In this document: positions 1-7,659 of the stretch, one piece after another
Layout: the number at the start of each line of letters is the position of its first letter
Position numbering within the stretch: the first letter of the stretch is position 1
Translations under genes and position numbers: made by a program
The notes under the pieces: model-generated
What the model was told of the DNA's origin: nothing
What the model saw: the letters and a program-made list of their open reading frames with translations, nothing else
The model's database searches: none
Assembly: GCA_026413605.1 (NCBI GenBank)
Contig: JAOAKM010000007.1
Location: forward strand, 1-42,270
From: Candidatus Nezhaarchaeota archaeon
GTDB taxonomy: Archaea > Thermoproteota > Methanomethylicia > Nezhaarchaeales > B40-G2
DNA length: 42,270 nt
Direction of reading: 5' to 3'

Positions 1-1
1 C

Positions 2-220
2 TTCCAGTCTAAGGACCCCTCCCTAGCCGACGAGGCCTTAGAGACCCGCTCCCTAGTGGAGCGTATGCGCTGTCAAGTTGAAGGGGCCCTAGCTGAGCAG
101 AGCCAGCTTATCGTGCTTCACGCAGGCGCCATCCTCATAAACCTGCGCAACATAGCCTACCACGGGGGCGACATAGCCGAGGTCGCTATCAACAGGGCGG
201 TGAGGGCTAGCTCCTCCTAG
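2..220 (+). CDS. PhoU-like phosphate uptake regulator, C-terminal fragment
   Basis: Only the last 72 codons lie in the window; the gene begins upstream. The frame is open from base 2 to a TAG at 218-220. The visible protein is helical, with the run LRNIAYHGGDIAEVAINRAV, which resembles the repeated helical motif at the end of PhoU domains (R-x-A-x-H/Y-x-x-x-I-A-E). In archaea such domains occur in stand-alone PhoU or AbrB-PhoU fusion proteins that modulate phosphate transport; which type this is cannot be told without the N-terminus. It is co-directional with leuS, 51 bp ahead of it, but leuS has its own TATA-like element. Confidence 0.6.
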   Translation, partial: FQSKDPSLADEALETRSLVERMRCQVEGALAEQSQLIVLHAGAILINLRNIAYHGGDIAEVAINRAVRASSS

Positions 221-235
221 GGGGCTTCTTCAGAA

Positions 236-246
236 AAATCTTAAAG
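236..246 (+). promoter_or_regulatory. TATA-like promoter element of leuS
   Basis: The A/T-rich run AAATCTTAAAG is centred about 29 bases before the GTG start of leuS. That is the archaeal TATA-to-start-site distance, so the leuS transcript is probably leaderless. No Shine-Dalgarno sequence is visible before the GTG, which agrees. Confidence 0.5.
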
Positions 247-271
247 CTACTCCTTAAGCTAGGGTTATTTC

Positions 272-3184
272 GTGTATCAGCCACCGTCAGCCGAGCTGAA
301 CTTCAAAGCCGTCGAGGAGAAGTGGCAGCGTAGGTGGAGGGAGGCCAGGGTCTTTGAGGCGGACGTAGAGTGGGGTAGGCCGAGGCGCTTCATCACCGTG
401 GCCTACCCGTACGTAAATAGCCCCCAGCACATAGGCCACGGCCGCACCTACACCTTGACAGACGTGTACGCTAGGTTCTTGAGGATGAGGGGGTACAACG
501 TCCTCTTCCCCATGGCCTTCCACTACACGGGGACCCCCATCTTAGCCATGGCTAAGAGGCTGGCGTCTAAAGATGAGGAGCTCAGGGAGCTCTTCGTCAA
601 GGTCTACAAGGTACCCAGCAGGGTGGTCGAGACCTTCACAGACCCCTTAAGCATCGCTAAGTACTTCCACAACGAGATTAAGGAGGGCATGGTGGAGATG
701 GGCTACTCGATCGACTGGCGCAGGGAGTTCACTACGATAGACCCTGAGTACAGCCGCTTCATCGAGTGGCAGTTCCATAAGCTTAAAGAGGGGGGCTTCG
801 TTACTAAGGGCAGCCACCCCGTCGGCTGGTGCCCGTGCTGTGGCAATCCAGTCGGCCAGCACGACACCCTAGGCGACGTCGAGCCTGAGATCGGCCAGTT
901 CACGCTAATTAAGTTTAAGCTAGACGGCTTAGTCCTCCCCGCAGCTACGCTTAGGCCTGAGACGGTCTTCGGCGTCACTAACCTCTGGCTTAAGCCTGGC
1001 GTCGCCTACGTGGAGGCCGTGGTTAACGGGGAGCGCTGGCTCATTAGCCCTAGTTGCGCTGAGAAGCTTAAGCTCCTCAACTTCAAGGTCGAGGTAGTTA
1101 GGGAGGTGAGCAGCGACGGGCTAATGGGGAGGGTGGCGCTAAACCCAGCTACTAATCGCCTAGTCCCTATACTCCCCGCCGGCTTCGTCGACCTGGGCAA
1201 CGCCACCGGGGTAGTTATGTCTGTGCCCGCCCACGCCCCCTACGACCTCGTCGCCCTTAGACAGGCCGCGGGGGAAGTGGCTAGGCTAGGCTTAGACCCC
1301 GGGGGGCTTAAGCCTATCCCGATAATTAAGACCCCCGGCTACGGAGAAGTGCCCGCCGCCACGGTGGTAGATCGAGAGGGCATAGTGGATCAGGGGGACT
1401 CGAGGCTCGAGGAGGCCACGAAGGAGCTCTACCGAGCAGAGTTCCACTCAGGCACTATGACTGAGGCGGCCTACCCCTACAGCGGCTTGAGCGTCCGGGA
1501 GGCTAGGGACAGGGTTCAGAAGGATCTAGCTGAGCGTGGGGACGCAGCCTTCATGTACGAGCTCCTCAACCGCCCAGTCTACTGTAGGTGCGGGGCGGAG
1601 TGCGTGGTTAAAGTGCTTGAGGATCAGTGGTTCCTAAACTACAGCGACCCAGCTTGGAAGAAGCTAGCTCACGAGTGCGTAGACTCGATGAGCATCATCC
1701 CCGAGGGCATCAGGGAGGAGTTCAACTACGTTATAGACTGGCTTAGGGAGAAGGCCTGTGCTAGACGGTCTGGGCTGGGGACTAGGCTCCCATGGGACCC
1801 TGGCTGGATTATCGAGAGCCTCTCGGACTCAACGATATACATGGCGTACTACACGATAGCCCACGTAATTAAGAAGTGGGGGCTTAAGGCTGAGCAGCTT
1901 AGCGACGAGGTCTTCGACTACGTGTTCCTAGGCGAGCGTAGCGCTGAGGAAGTCGCGGCTAGGAGCAAGGTTCCGTTGGAGGCGCTCCGTGAAATGCGCT
2001 CGCAGTTTCTATACTTCTACCCAGTCGATAGCCGCCACTCGGGCCGGGACCTCCTATGGAACCACCTAGCGTTCATGGTGTTTAACCACGTCGCCATCTT
2101 CCCTAGGCAGCACTGGCCTAGGCAGATCGTTGTCAACGGGAGCGTGTTAATGGAGGGGAAGAAGATGTCTAAGTCCATGGGCAACATAGTCCCCCTAAGG
2201 GAGGCCGCTAGGACCTACGGCGTAGACCCGCTTAGGCTAGCGCTCATATCCTCAGCCGAGCTCCTCGCGGACGCTGACTTTAGCCCGTCGCTAGCTAGGT
2301 CCATGGAGGAGAGGCTCAGGAAGCTCTACTCCTTCACGCGCTGGGTGGCTCAGCTTAAGCCCGGGGGTAGGCTTAAGCTGGTGGATAGGTGGATGCTGAG
2401 TAGGCTCCAGCGGCGCATTAAGGAGGTCACGGAGGCCCTTGAGAAGCTCCGCGCTAGGGAGGCTTGCCACCTCGTCCTCTACGAGCTGGATAAGGACGTC
2501 CAGTGGTATATGAAGAGGAGGCAGTTAGAGCTCCAAGAGCCCGAGGGGTTGGGGGCAGTGGCGCAGGTTCTTAGGGAGGTCCTCAGCGTTCAAGTTAGGC
2601 TCCTAGCGCCCATGGCCCCCCACGTCTGCGAGGAGCTGTGGGAGATGCTTGAGGGTGGGGGGTTCGTCTCTACGGCCCCTTGGCCTGAGCCCGACGAGTC
2701 CAAGGTAGACGCGGAGGCTGAGCTAGCTGAGGAGCTAGTGGCCTCCGTCGTCGAGGACGTCAGGAGCATCCTCAACGTCTTAAAGGCGAAGCCTACGGCA
2801 GCCTACCTCTACGTAGCCTCGGGGTGGAAGTGGAGGGTGTATAGGAAGCTGGCGGAGCTAGCTGAAAAGGGTGCTGACGAGGGCTTAGCGCTGAGGGAGC
2901 TAATGTCTATCCAGGAGTTTCGCTCGATGGGGAGGGAGGCCGTCGCCTTCGTTAAGAAGGCCTACCCGCTACTACTAGAGGCATCGAGCGAGGAGAGGGC
3001 TAAGAGGAGCAAGGCTACCTTAGACGAGCTATCGGTGCTTAAGGAGGCCTCGGGCTTCTTAGAGGCAGAGCTGGGGATGAGGGTAGCGGTCTTTAGTGAG
3101 GAGGACCCCTCGAAGTACGACCCGAAGGGGAGGTCCTCCCTAGCCCTCCCCCTGAGGCCGGCGATATACTTAGACGTAGGCTAG
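272..3184 (+). CDS. leuS: Leucyl-tRNA synthetase (archaeal type)
   Basis: Cytoplasmic class I aminoacyl-tRNA synthetase that charges tRNA-Leu with leucine. The 970 residues match the usual archaeal/eukaryal LeuRS size (about 940-970). The HIGH signature is PQHIGHG at residues 51-57 and the KMSKS signature is intact at 631-635 (GKKMSKSMGN). Between them lies the CP1 editing region, with YRAEFHSGTM-type sequence near 395, and cysteine pairs (WCPCCG near 188; YCRCG near 440) typical of archaeal zinc-binding insertions. The C-terminal part is the helical anticodon-binding domain plus the archaeal extension. The start is GTG, directly after a TATA-like element, in keeping with a leaderless mRNA. 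It is convergent with mgtE, whose stop is 57 bp away. Confidence 0.97.
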   Translation: MYQPPSAELNFKAVEEKWQRRWREARVFEADVEWGRPRRFITVAYPYVNSPQHIGHGRTYTLTDVYARFLRMRGYNVLFPMAFHYTGTPILAMAKRLASKDEELRELFVKVYKVPSRVVETFTDPLSIAKYFHNEIKEGMVEMGYSIDWRREFTTIDPEYSRFIEWQFHKLKEGGFVTKGSHPVGWCPCCGNPVGQHDTLGDVEPEIGQFTLIKFKLDGLVLPAATLRPETVFGVTNLWLKPGVAYVEAVVNGERWLISPSCAEKLKLLNFKVEVVREVSSDGLMGRVALNPATNRLVPILPAGFVDLGNATGVVMSVPAHAPYDLVALRQAAGEVARLGLDPGGLKPIPIIKTPGYGEVPAATVVDREGIVDQGDSRLEEATKELYRAEFHSGTMTEAAYPYSGLSVREARDRVQKDLAERGDAAFMYELLNRPVYCRCGAECVVKVLEDQWFLNYSDPAWKKLAHECVDSMSIIPEGIREEFNYVIDWLREKACARRSGLGTRLPWDPGWIIESLSDSTIYMAYYTIAHVIKKWGLKAEQLSDEVFDYVFLGERSAEEVAARSKVPLEALREMRSQFLYFYPVDSRHSGRDLLWNHLAFMVFNHVAIFPRQHWPRQIVVNGSVLMEGKKMSKSMGNIVPLREAARTYGVDPLRLALISSAELLADADFSPSLARSMEERLRKLYSFTRWVAQLKPGGRLKLVDRWMLSRLQRRIKEVTEALEKLRAREACHLVLYELDKDVQWYMKRRQLELQEPEGLGAVAQVLREVLSVQVRLLAPMAPHVCEELWEMLEGGGFVSTAPWPEPDESKVDAEAELAEELVASVVEDVRSILNVLKAKPTAAYLYVASGWKWRVYRKLAELAEKGADEGLALRELMSIQEFRSMGREAVAFVKKAYPLLLEASSEERAKRSKATLDELSVLKEASGFLEAELGMRVAVFSEEDPSKYDPKGRSSLALPLRPAIYLDVG

Positions 3185-3241
3185 CGCGAGTCGCGAACGC
3201 GCGGGAGCTCAGCTTAGCGCTATAGATCTTAGTGGCTGGGC

Positions 3242-4654
3242 TTAAGCTGCTACCGTAGCCAGCAGGGACACAGCCACCCAGAAGTAGGTGGCCACCGTCG
3301 CTATGTCCCCGATGGTTGTTATTAAGGGCGCTGATGCCACGGCTGGGTCAACGCTAAGCTTAGCTAGCGCTATCGGTAGGAAGGCCCCCACCATATCGGC
3401 AATGTAGCAGGAGATGACTAGCGCCACGAGGACTATCGAGGCTACGTTTAGCGCCGAGCTCATGCTCGCCGTAATGAACATGACCACCCCGAAGGCTATC
3501 GCGAAGGCCATGGGCCCTAGGAGGATGAGCATGAACGTACTTACCAGCATTTCTTTAAATAGCACCCTGAGGATATCGCTCTTCGAGAGCCTAAGTTCCC
3601 CTAGAGCCAAGCCCCTCAGGATTATGGTTGAGGACTGGGCGCCTATGTTACCTGAGTTATCAGCAAGCATCGGGAGGAAGGCCGCTAAAATAGCTACCCT
3701 CTCTATAATGTCAGCGAACGAAGCGACTATGGTCCCTGTGATGGCATTCATTAAGTATAGGTAGAGTATCATCGGGATCCTCTTCAGCGTCAGCCTTAGC
3801 GGAGGCGCAGCTATGTAGCTCCCTCTAACCGTCTCTATGAAGCCTCCGTACTTCAATAGGTCCTCAGAGTACTCTGTCACCAAGACGTCTAGTACGTCGT
3901 CTAGGGTCACTACGCCTAGGAACTTCCCGTTCTCGTTTACCACAGGCACCTCCGATAAGTCGTACTTTAAGGCGGCTCTAACTGCGTGCTCCCTATCCTC
4001 CAGTACGTCTACGACCACCGGCGGCTTTTGAGCATAGGCCTTCAGTAGGCTGTCCCTGGGCTTAGTTAGGAAGGACTTTACGTCCACCCACCCCACCAGC
4101 CCGCCGCCGTCGTCCACTACGTATATGTAGTGGTGCCTATCGTAGAGCCCGAGCTTATCCCGTGAGACGTAGCTCGCTATCGCGTCGCCCACCTTGACGT
4201 TCCAGTTAAAGACGGGGACCTGAGGGGTCATGACGCTCCCGACGCTCTCTGGCGGGTACTTGAGTAGCTTCACCACTTCATCGGAGAGCTCCTTGGGCAT
4301 GGCCTCGATTATCTTGTTCCTATACCTAGGCGGCAGCCTCCTCAGCACGTCTGCGGCCTCATCTATGGGGAGGGAGCTTAGGATCTTAGGCAGCGAGCCT
4401 ACGCCTTTAACAACTAGGATCTCGTAGAGCACGTCGTCCGGTAGCTTGTCTAAGACCTCTAGTAGGCTGGTCAGGTTCGACTTAGTGAGGAGCCTGTACC
4501 TCTCATCGTCCCCCAGCCTAACTACGATTGCGTAGGCTGACGGAGGGTCTAGGGAGTCGAAGGCCTCGGCCGCCTCCTCCACACGGCCTTGGTCGATTAG
4601 CTCGCGGAGCCTCTTGTAGAGTAGCTCTAGGTCTCTCTGATTGGGGCGGCTCAT
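3242..4654 (-). CDS. mgtE: MgtE-family magnesium transporter
   Basis: Membrane channel/transporter for Mg2+ (possibly also Co2+). The 470 residues fit the family (about 450). Domain order: an N-terminal helical MgtE_N superhelix (about 1-135, with repeated LPxxEAADVLRRLPPR-type helices), a CBS pair (about 140-262, with phrases such as YVVDDGGGLVGWV and VPVVNENGKFLGVVTLDDV), a connecting helix, and five hydrophobic helices (about 290-470). The pore-region helix contains LPMLADNSGNIGAQSS, the conserved MgtE signature with an Asn-Ser-Gly-Asn core. In characterised homologues the N and CBS domains close the pore when Mg2+ is high. The ATG start is preceded by its own TATA box, so it is monocistronic; its operator region also holds a 20-bp palindrome. 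Confidence 0.95.
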   Translation of the reverse strand: MSRPNQRDLELLYKRLRELIDQGRVEEAAEAFDSLDPPSAYAIVVRLGDDERYRLLTKSNLTSLLEVLDKLPDDVLYEILVVKGVGSLPKILSSLPIDEAADVLRRLPPRYRNKIIEAMPKELSDEVVKLLKYPPESVGSVMTPQVPVFNWNVKVGDAIASYVSRDKLGLYDRHHYIYVVDDGGGLVGWVDVKSFLTKPRDSLLKAYAQKPPVVVDVLEDREHAVRAALKYDLSEVPVVNENGKFLGVVTLDDVLDVLVTEYSEDLLKYGGFIETVRGSYIAAPPLRLTLKRIPMILYLYLMNAITGTIVASFADIIERVAILAAFLPMLADNSGNIGAQSSTIILRGLALGELRLSKSDILRVLFKEMLVSTFMLILLGPMAFAIAFGVVMFITASMSSALNVASIVLVALVISCYIADMVGAFLPIALAKLSVDPAVASAPLITTIGDIATVATYFWVAVSLLATVAA

Positions 4655-4688
4655 CTCATTGCCCAGCCCCTAGCCTCAGTACGACGAG

Positions 4689-4698
4689 TATTTAAAAG
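4689..4698 (-). promoter_or_regulatory. TATA box of mgtE
   Basis: On the minus strand this reads CTTTTAAATA, a near-consensus archaeal TATA box centred about 39 bases before the mgtE ATG. That predicts a leader of roughly a dozen bases. Confidence 0.6.
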
Positions 4699-4770
4699 GT
4701 TGCCTCCTACGGCTACGCCTAGGCTCCTTCGACCCCCTCGGCGTATGGCGCCCGAGCACCACCTTAATTT

Positions 4771-4790
4771 AAGCCACCCTAGGGTGGCTT
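4771..4790. promoter_or_regulatory. Perfect 20-bp palindrome between mfnA-like gene and mgtE
   Basis: AAGCCACCCTAGGGTGGCTT is perfectly self-complementary. As RNA it can form an 8-bp stem with a CTAG loop. It lies 25 bp past the stop of the decarboxylase gene and about 80 bp upstream of the mgtE TATA box, both on the minus strand. It could be an operator upstream of mgtE or a transcript-end hairpin for the CoA operon. The minus strand after it is A-rich, not T-rich, which argues against a simple terminator. Confidence 0.5.
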
Positions 4791-4814
4791 GGCTGAGCTT
4801 TGGCCCACAGCGTC

Positions 4815-5969
4815 CTAGGGCGGCTCTCGAAGCGTCCTCCTCAAGTCCCTGATGAACCTATCTACGTGGCTCCTCCTGACGTGGGGCATGACCACTATCC
4901 TAAGGAACCCTCTAGCTGTAGATACTGCCCAGCCCAGCTGCCTTAACTTAGAGGCCACCGCCTCGGCGGGGTAGTTGTCGAAGGCTATGCCGACTACGTT
5001 CATTAAGGGCCTCCTAACCAGCCTAGCCCCATCGACCTTCTCCACCTCATTGGCGAGGTAGGAGGTGAGCTCCATGCACTTAGCGACTACCTTCCTATAG
5101 CCCTCCCTGCCCAGGTGTTTAAACAGAGCCCAGACGGCTAGAGCTGAGGCGCCCGGCCTTGTTCCAGTTAGCGTAAATAGAGTAGCCCCTCCCCCGCTTA
5201 AGTAAGGTAGGTAGGTAGCTGTAGGCTTAGCTAGATCCCAGCTTCTAAATAGGATCCCTCCCGCTGGTATGGGTGCCATCCCCATCTTGTGGGGGTCGAC
5301 GGTTACTGAGCATACTCCTGGAACCTTGAAGTCGAAGTCCGGCACTGGGTAGCCTAGCTCTCTTAGGAAGGGTAGGACGAGGCCTCCGAAAGCTGCGTCT
5401 ACGTGTAGCTGAGCCCCATGCCTCAAGGAGACCTCGCTGAGCTCCCTGATCGGGTCGACGCTTCCTAGATCTGTAGAGCCAGCTACGCCGACGACAGCGG
5501 CTACTTCCTGGCTCGCTAAGCGCTCCACGGCGCCTACGTCGACCGCCCCGTCCTCCGTCACCGGGGCCTCGATTAGCTCCATTCTAAGCATAGAGGCCGC
5601 CTTGGCTATAGACGCGTGCGCGGTGGCTGGCGCTATTACCTTACGCCTGCCCGTGGCCTCTCTCGCTGACCAGAGCGCTAGGATATTGGCCTCCGTGCCC
5701 CCCGATACTATGAAGCCTGCGTCGCTTGGGCAGTGGAGCAGCTTAGCTAGCATCGATACTGCTTCCCGCTCTATTTCAGCGGTGGCTTTGAAGAGCCCTG
5801 GGTCTCCTAGGTTCTTCTCCATGTACCTATAGAACACTTTTCTAGCGAGGGGGTGTGGCTTCGTGCACATCGAGCCCAGGATCCTCCCTGAAGAGTACGT
5901 CGCATCCTCCTTCAGCCTCTCCTTAAGCTCAGCCAGTACCTTCGAGGCCTTAACGCCCTCCTCCTCCAA
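4815..5969 (-). CDS. mfnA: MfnA-family PLP-dependent L-aspartate (or L-tyrosine) decarboxylase
   Basis: Group II PLP decarboxylase of 384 residues, the normal size of archaeal MfnA. The Schiff-base lysine is K228 in SVTVDPHKMGM; D201 in LHVDAAFGG is the conserved aspartate that pairs with the pyridine nitrogen; SGGTEANILAL (about 89-99) binds the phosphate. Family members make tyramine for methanofuran, or beta-alanine from aspartate for CoA. This is the last gene of an operon encoding pantoate kinase, phosphopantothenate synthetase and CoaBC, so beta-alanine supply is the more likely role. A dual function cannot be excluded, because the same genome makes methanopterin-type cofactors. The start is 13 bp after the upstream stop. 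Confidence 0.88.
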   Translation of the reverse strand: MEEEGVKASKVLAELKERLKEDATYSSGRILGSMCTKPHPLARKVFYRYMEKNLGDPGLFKATAEIEREAVSMLAKLLHCPSDAGFIVSGGTEANILALWSAREATGRRKVIAPATAHASIAKAASMLRMELIEAPVTEDGAVDVGAVERLASQEVAAVVGVAGSTDLGSVDPIRELSEVSLRHGAQLHVDAAFGGLVLPFLRELGYPVPDFDFKVPGVCSVTVDPHKMGMAPIPAGGILFRSWDLAKPTATYLPYLSGGGATLFTLTGTRPGASALAVWALFKHLGREGYRKVVAKCMELTSYLANEVEKVDGARLVRRPLMNVVGIAFDNYPAEAVASKLRQLGWAVSTARGFLRIVVMPHVRRSHVDRFIRDLRRTLREPP

Positions 5970-5982
5970 GGCCCCGCTCCCC

Positions 5983-6762
5983 CTACAGGAGAGAGCCTAG
6001 GCCAGCTAAGCTGCTTAGCCTAGACTTAATAGAGAGCAGGGCTTGGGAGAGCGCCCCCTCGTTATCATAGGCATCCGCTACCTTCCTCAGCTCCTCCCTG
6101 CTCCAGCTCCTCATTTCCTCGGCTAGCTTAACCATGAGCGGCACGGCTCTAACTATGTTGTCGACCACCGTGACGTTAGCAGCCTTAGCCGTCCTACTTA
6201 AGGGGTTTAGGTCCACGGCTACTACCACCTTACCCATCCTCCTAAGCGCCTCTGTGCGGTCCCCATCCTCTAATGGGACTAAGACCACGTCGGCCGCCAG
6301 TATCCCCCTAGGATCTACGCGCCTACGATGGCTGTGTAGCTCAGGTATCGTGGCTGAGGCAGCCTCGCCTACTCCTAATACCTCCTCAGCCCCCGCCTTT
6401 CTAAGCTCGCTGGCAATTAGCGCCTCTCTCTCATAGCTCCTATAGAACAGATTGACCTCCAGCCTCGCCCCTACTACTTTAGCTAGCTTAACTAAGTCCT
6501 CGGCCACGAGCGCAGCGGCGTTACCGTTAACTGAGACCACCGGCCTCTCAGCTAGCAGTAGGTAGGCTACCCCAGCCTTAGCTGCTTCAACCGCAAAGGG
6601 CTGGGTGGCTTCGCCTAGGAGGTAGTCTAGCGCCTCCCCCCTCCCGTGGGCTATTAGCCCCGCCTCAGCCACGAGCCCCCTCCTAAAGCCCTCGATTAAC
6701 CTATGCCTAATCCTCAAGGACTCAGCTCTAGGATGGCTCAGCGGGACCTCTAGCTCCTCCAT
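5983..6762 (-). CDS. 4-phosphopantoate--beta-alanine ligase (phosphopantothenate synthetase)
   Basis: Archaeal replacement for PanC: it joins 4-phosphopantoate to beta-alanine with ATP, giving 4'-phosphopantothenate. The 259 residues match the family length. Family landmarks are all present: SHPRAESLRIRHRLIEGF at the N-terminus, GLIAHGRGEALDYLLGE, PVVSVNGNAAAL, VNLFYRSYERE, LVPLEDGDRTEALRRMGK and AVDLNPLSRTA. It overlaps the end of the ketopantoate reductase gene by 13 bp and is followed by the decarboxylase that supplies its beta-alanine, so three consecutive pathway steps are translationally linked. Confidence 0.95.
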   Translation of the reverse strand: MEELEVPLSHPRAESLRIRHRLIEGFRRGLVAEAGLIAHGRGEALDYLLGEATQPFAVEAAKAGVAYLLLAERPVVSVNGNAAALVAEDLVKLAKVVGARLEVNLFYRSYEREALIASELRKAGAEEVLGVGEAASATIPELHSHRRRVDPRGILAADVVLVPLEDGDRTEALRRMGKVVVAVDLNPLSRTAKAANVTVVDNIVRAVPLMVKLAEEMRSWSREELRKVADAYDNEGALSQALLSIKSRLSSLAGLGSLL

Positions 6763-7655
6763 GGCCGCGCCTCCATCGCCTTTATCAGGAGGGTCAGCGC
6801 CTTGTTTAGAGGCGCCTCGATGCCTAGCTCCTCAGCCTCTCTAGCTATCGCTCCGTTAATGTAGTCTACCTCGGTCCTCCTCCCTTTCTCCAGGTCTTGG
6901 AGCATTGAGTTCTTATTGCCAGCGGTAGCCTTAGCTACTCTAAACGCCGCCTCTACCGGGTCTTCGCTCAGCTCCACCCCTTTCTTCGAGGCCACCATCC
7001 ATCCCTCCTCCACCACCCTCCTCATTAGCTCCCTAAGCCACCCAGCTTCGAGGAGCTCTCCGTTCCTCAGCCCGGTCAAGGCCCCTAGGGGGTTTATCCC
7101 AGCGTTAATTAGAGTCTTTAGCCACACAGCCCCCTCCATGTCCTCGACCACCCTAGCCGGCAGCCCCGACGCGTTTAAGGCGTCGGCGAACTTCTCTAGG
7201 GCTGGGTGCCCGGTGCTTATTACGGTCTCCCCGGCCCCCGTGTGTTTAACTAGGCCAGGCTCGCTTAGCAAAGCTCCGTTGTTAGTCACCGCCCTAAACA
7301 CCCTAGTTTCTAAGAGCCGCGAGGCTTCTCGCTCTACTCCAAGCCCGTTCTGAAGGCATAGAGGCACAGCTCCTAGCTTAACTAAGTGCTTGACTTGGAG
7401 CGAGGCCTGCCCGGTGTCGTACGCCTTGACCGTTATCAACACTAAGTCGAAGCCCCCCTTAATGTAGCTAGCGTCTTCGTAAGCCTCCACCCTGACGGTG
7501 AAGGAGCTCAGGGGCCCCTCTACCCTCAGCCCCCTGGCTCTCACGGCTTCTACGTGGGCCCTCCTAGCCACTATCGCTACGTGCCACCCCTGCTTAGCTA
7601 AGAAGCCGGCGAAGAGGCTGCCTATGGAGCCAGCCCCCATGACCAGGGCCCTCAA
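6750..7655 (-). CDS. panE: 2-dehydropantoate (ketopantoate) 2-reductase
   Basis: NADPH- or NADH-dependent reduction of ketopantoate to pantoate, of the ApbA/PanE family. The 301-residue protein starts with a Rossmann dinucleotide fold, with GAGSIG at residues 7-12 and ARR at the end of beta-2. The C-terminal helical domain has the conserved catalytic lysine region WLKTLINAGINPLGALTG (typically K-x-x-x-N-x-x-x-N-P-L). It sits four bases after the HPS-RraA stop and overlaps the phosphopantothenate synthetase gene, in the CoA operon. Confidence 0.94.
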   Translation of the reverse strand: MRALVMGAGSIGSLFAGFLAKQGWHVAIVARRAHVEAVRARGLRVEGPLSSFTVRVEAYEDASYIKGGFDLVLITVKAYDTGQASLQVKHLVKLGAVPLCLQNGLGVEREASRLLETRVFRAVTNNGALLSEPGLVKHTGAGETVISTGHPALEKFADALNASGLPARVVEDMEGAVWLKTLINAGINPLGALTGLRNGELLEAGWLRELMRRVVEEGWMVASKKGVELSEDPVEAAFRVAKATAGNKNSMLQDLEKGRRTEVDYINGAIAREAEELGIEAPLNKALTLLIKAMEARPWRS

Positions 7656-7659
7656 GGGC

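Noticed and set aside
3414-3764. Open frame antisense to mgtE
   Set aside because: It mirrors the membrane region of mgtE, has no family resemblance or ribosome-binding site, and the sense frame is clearly real.
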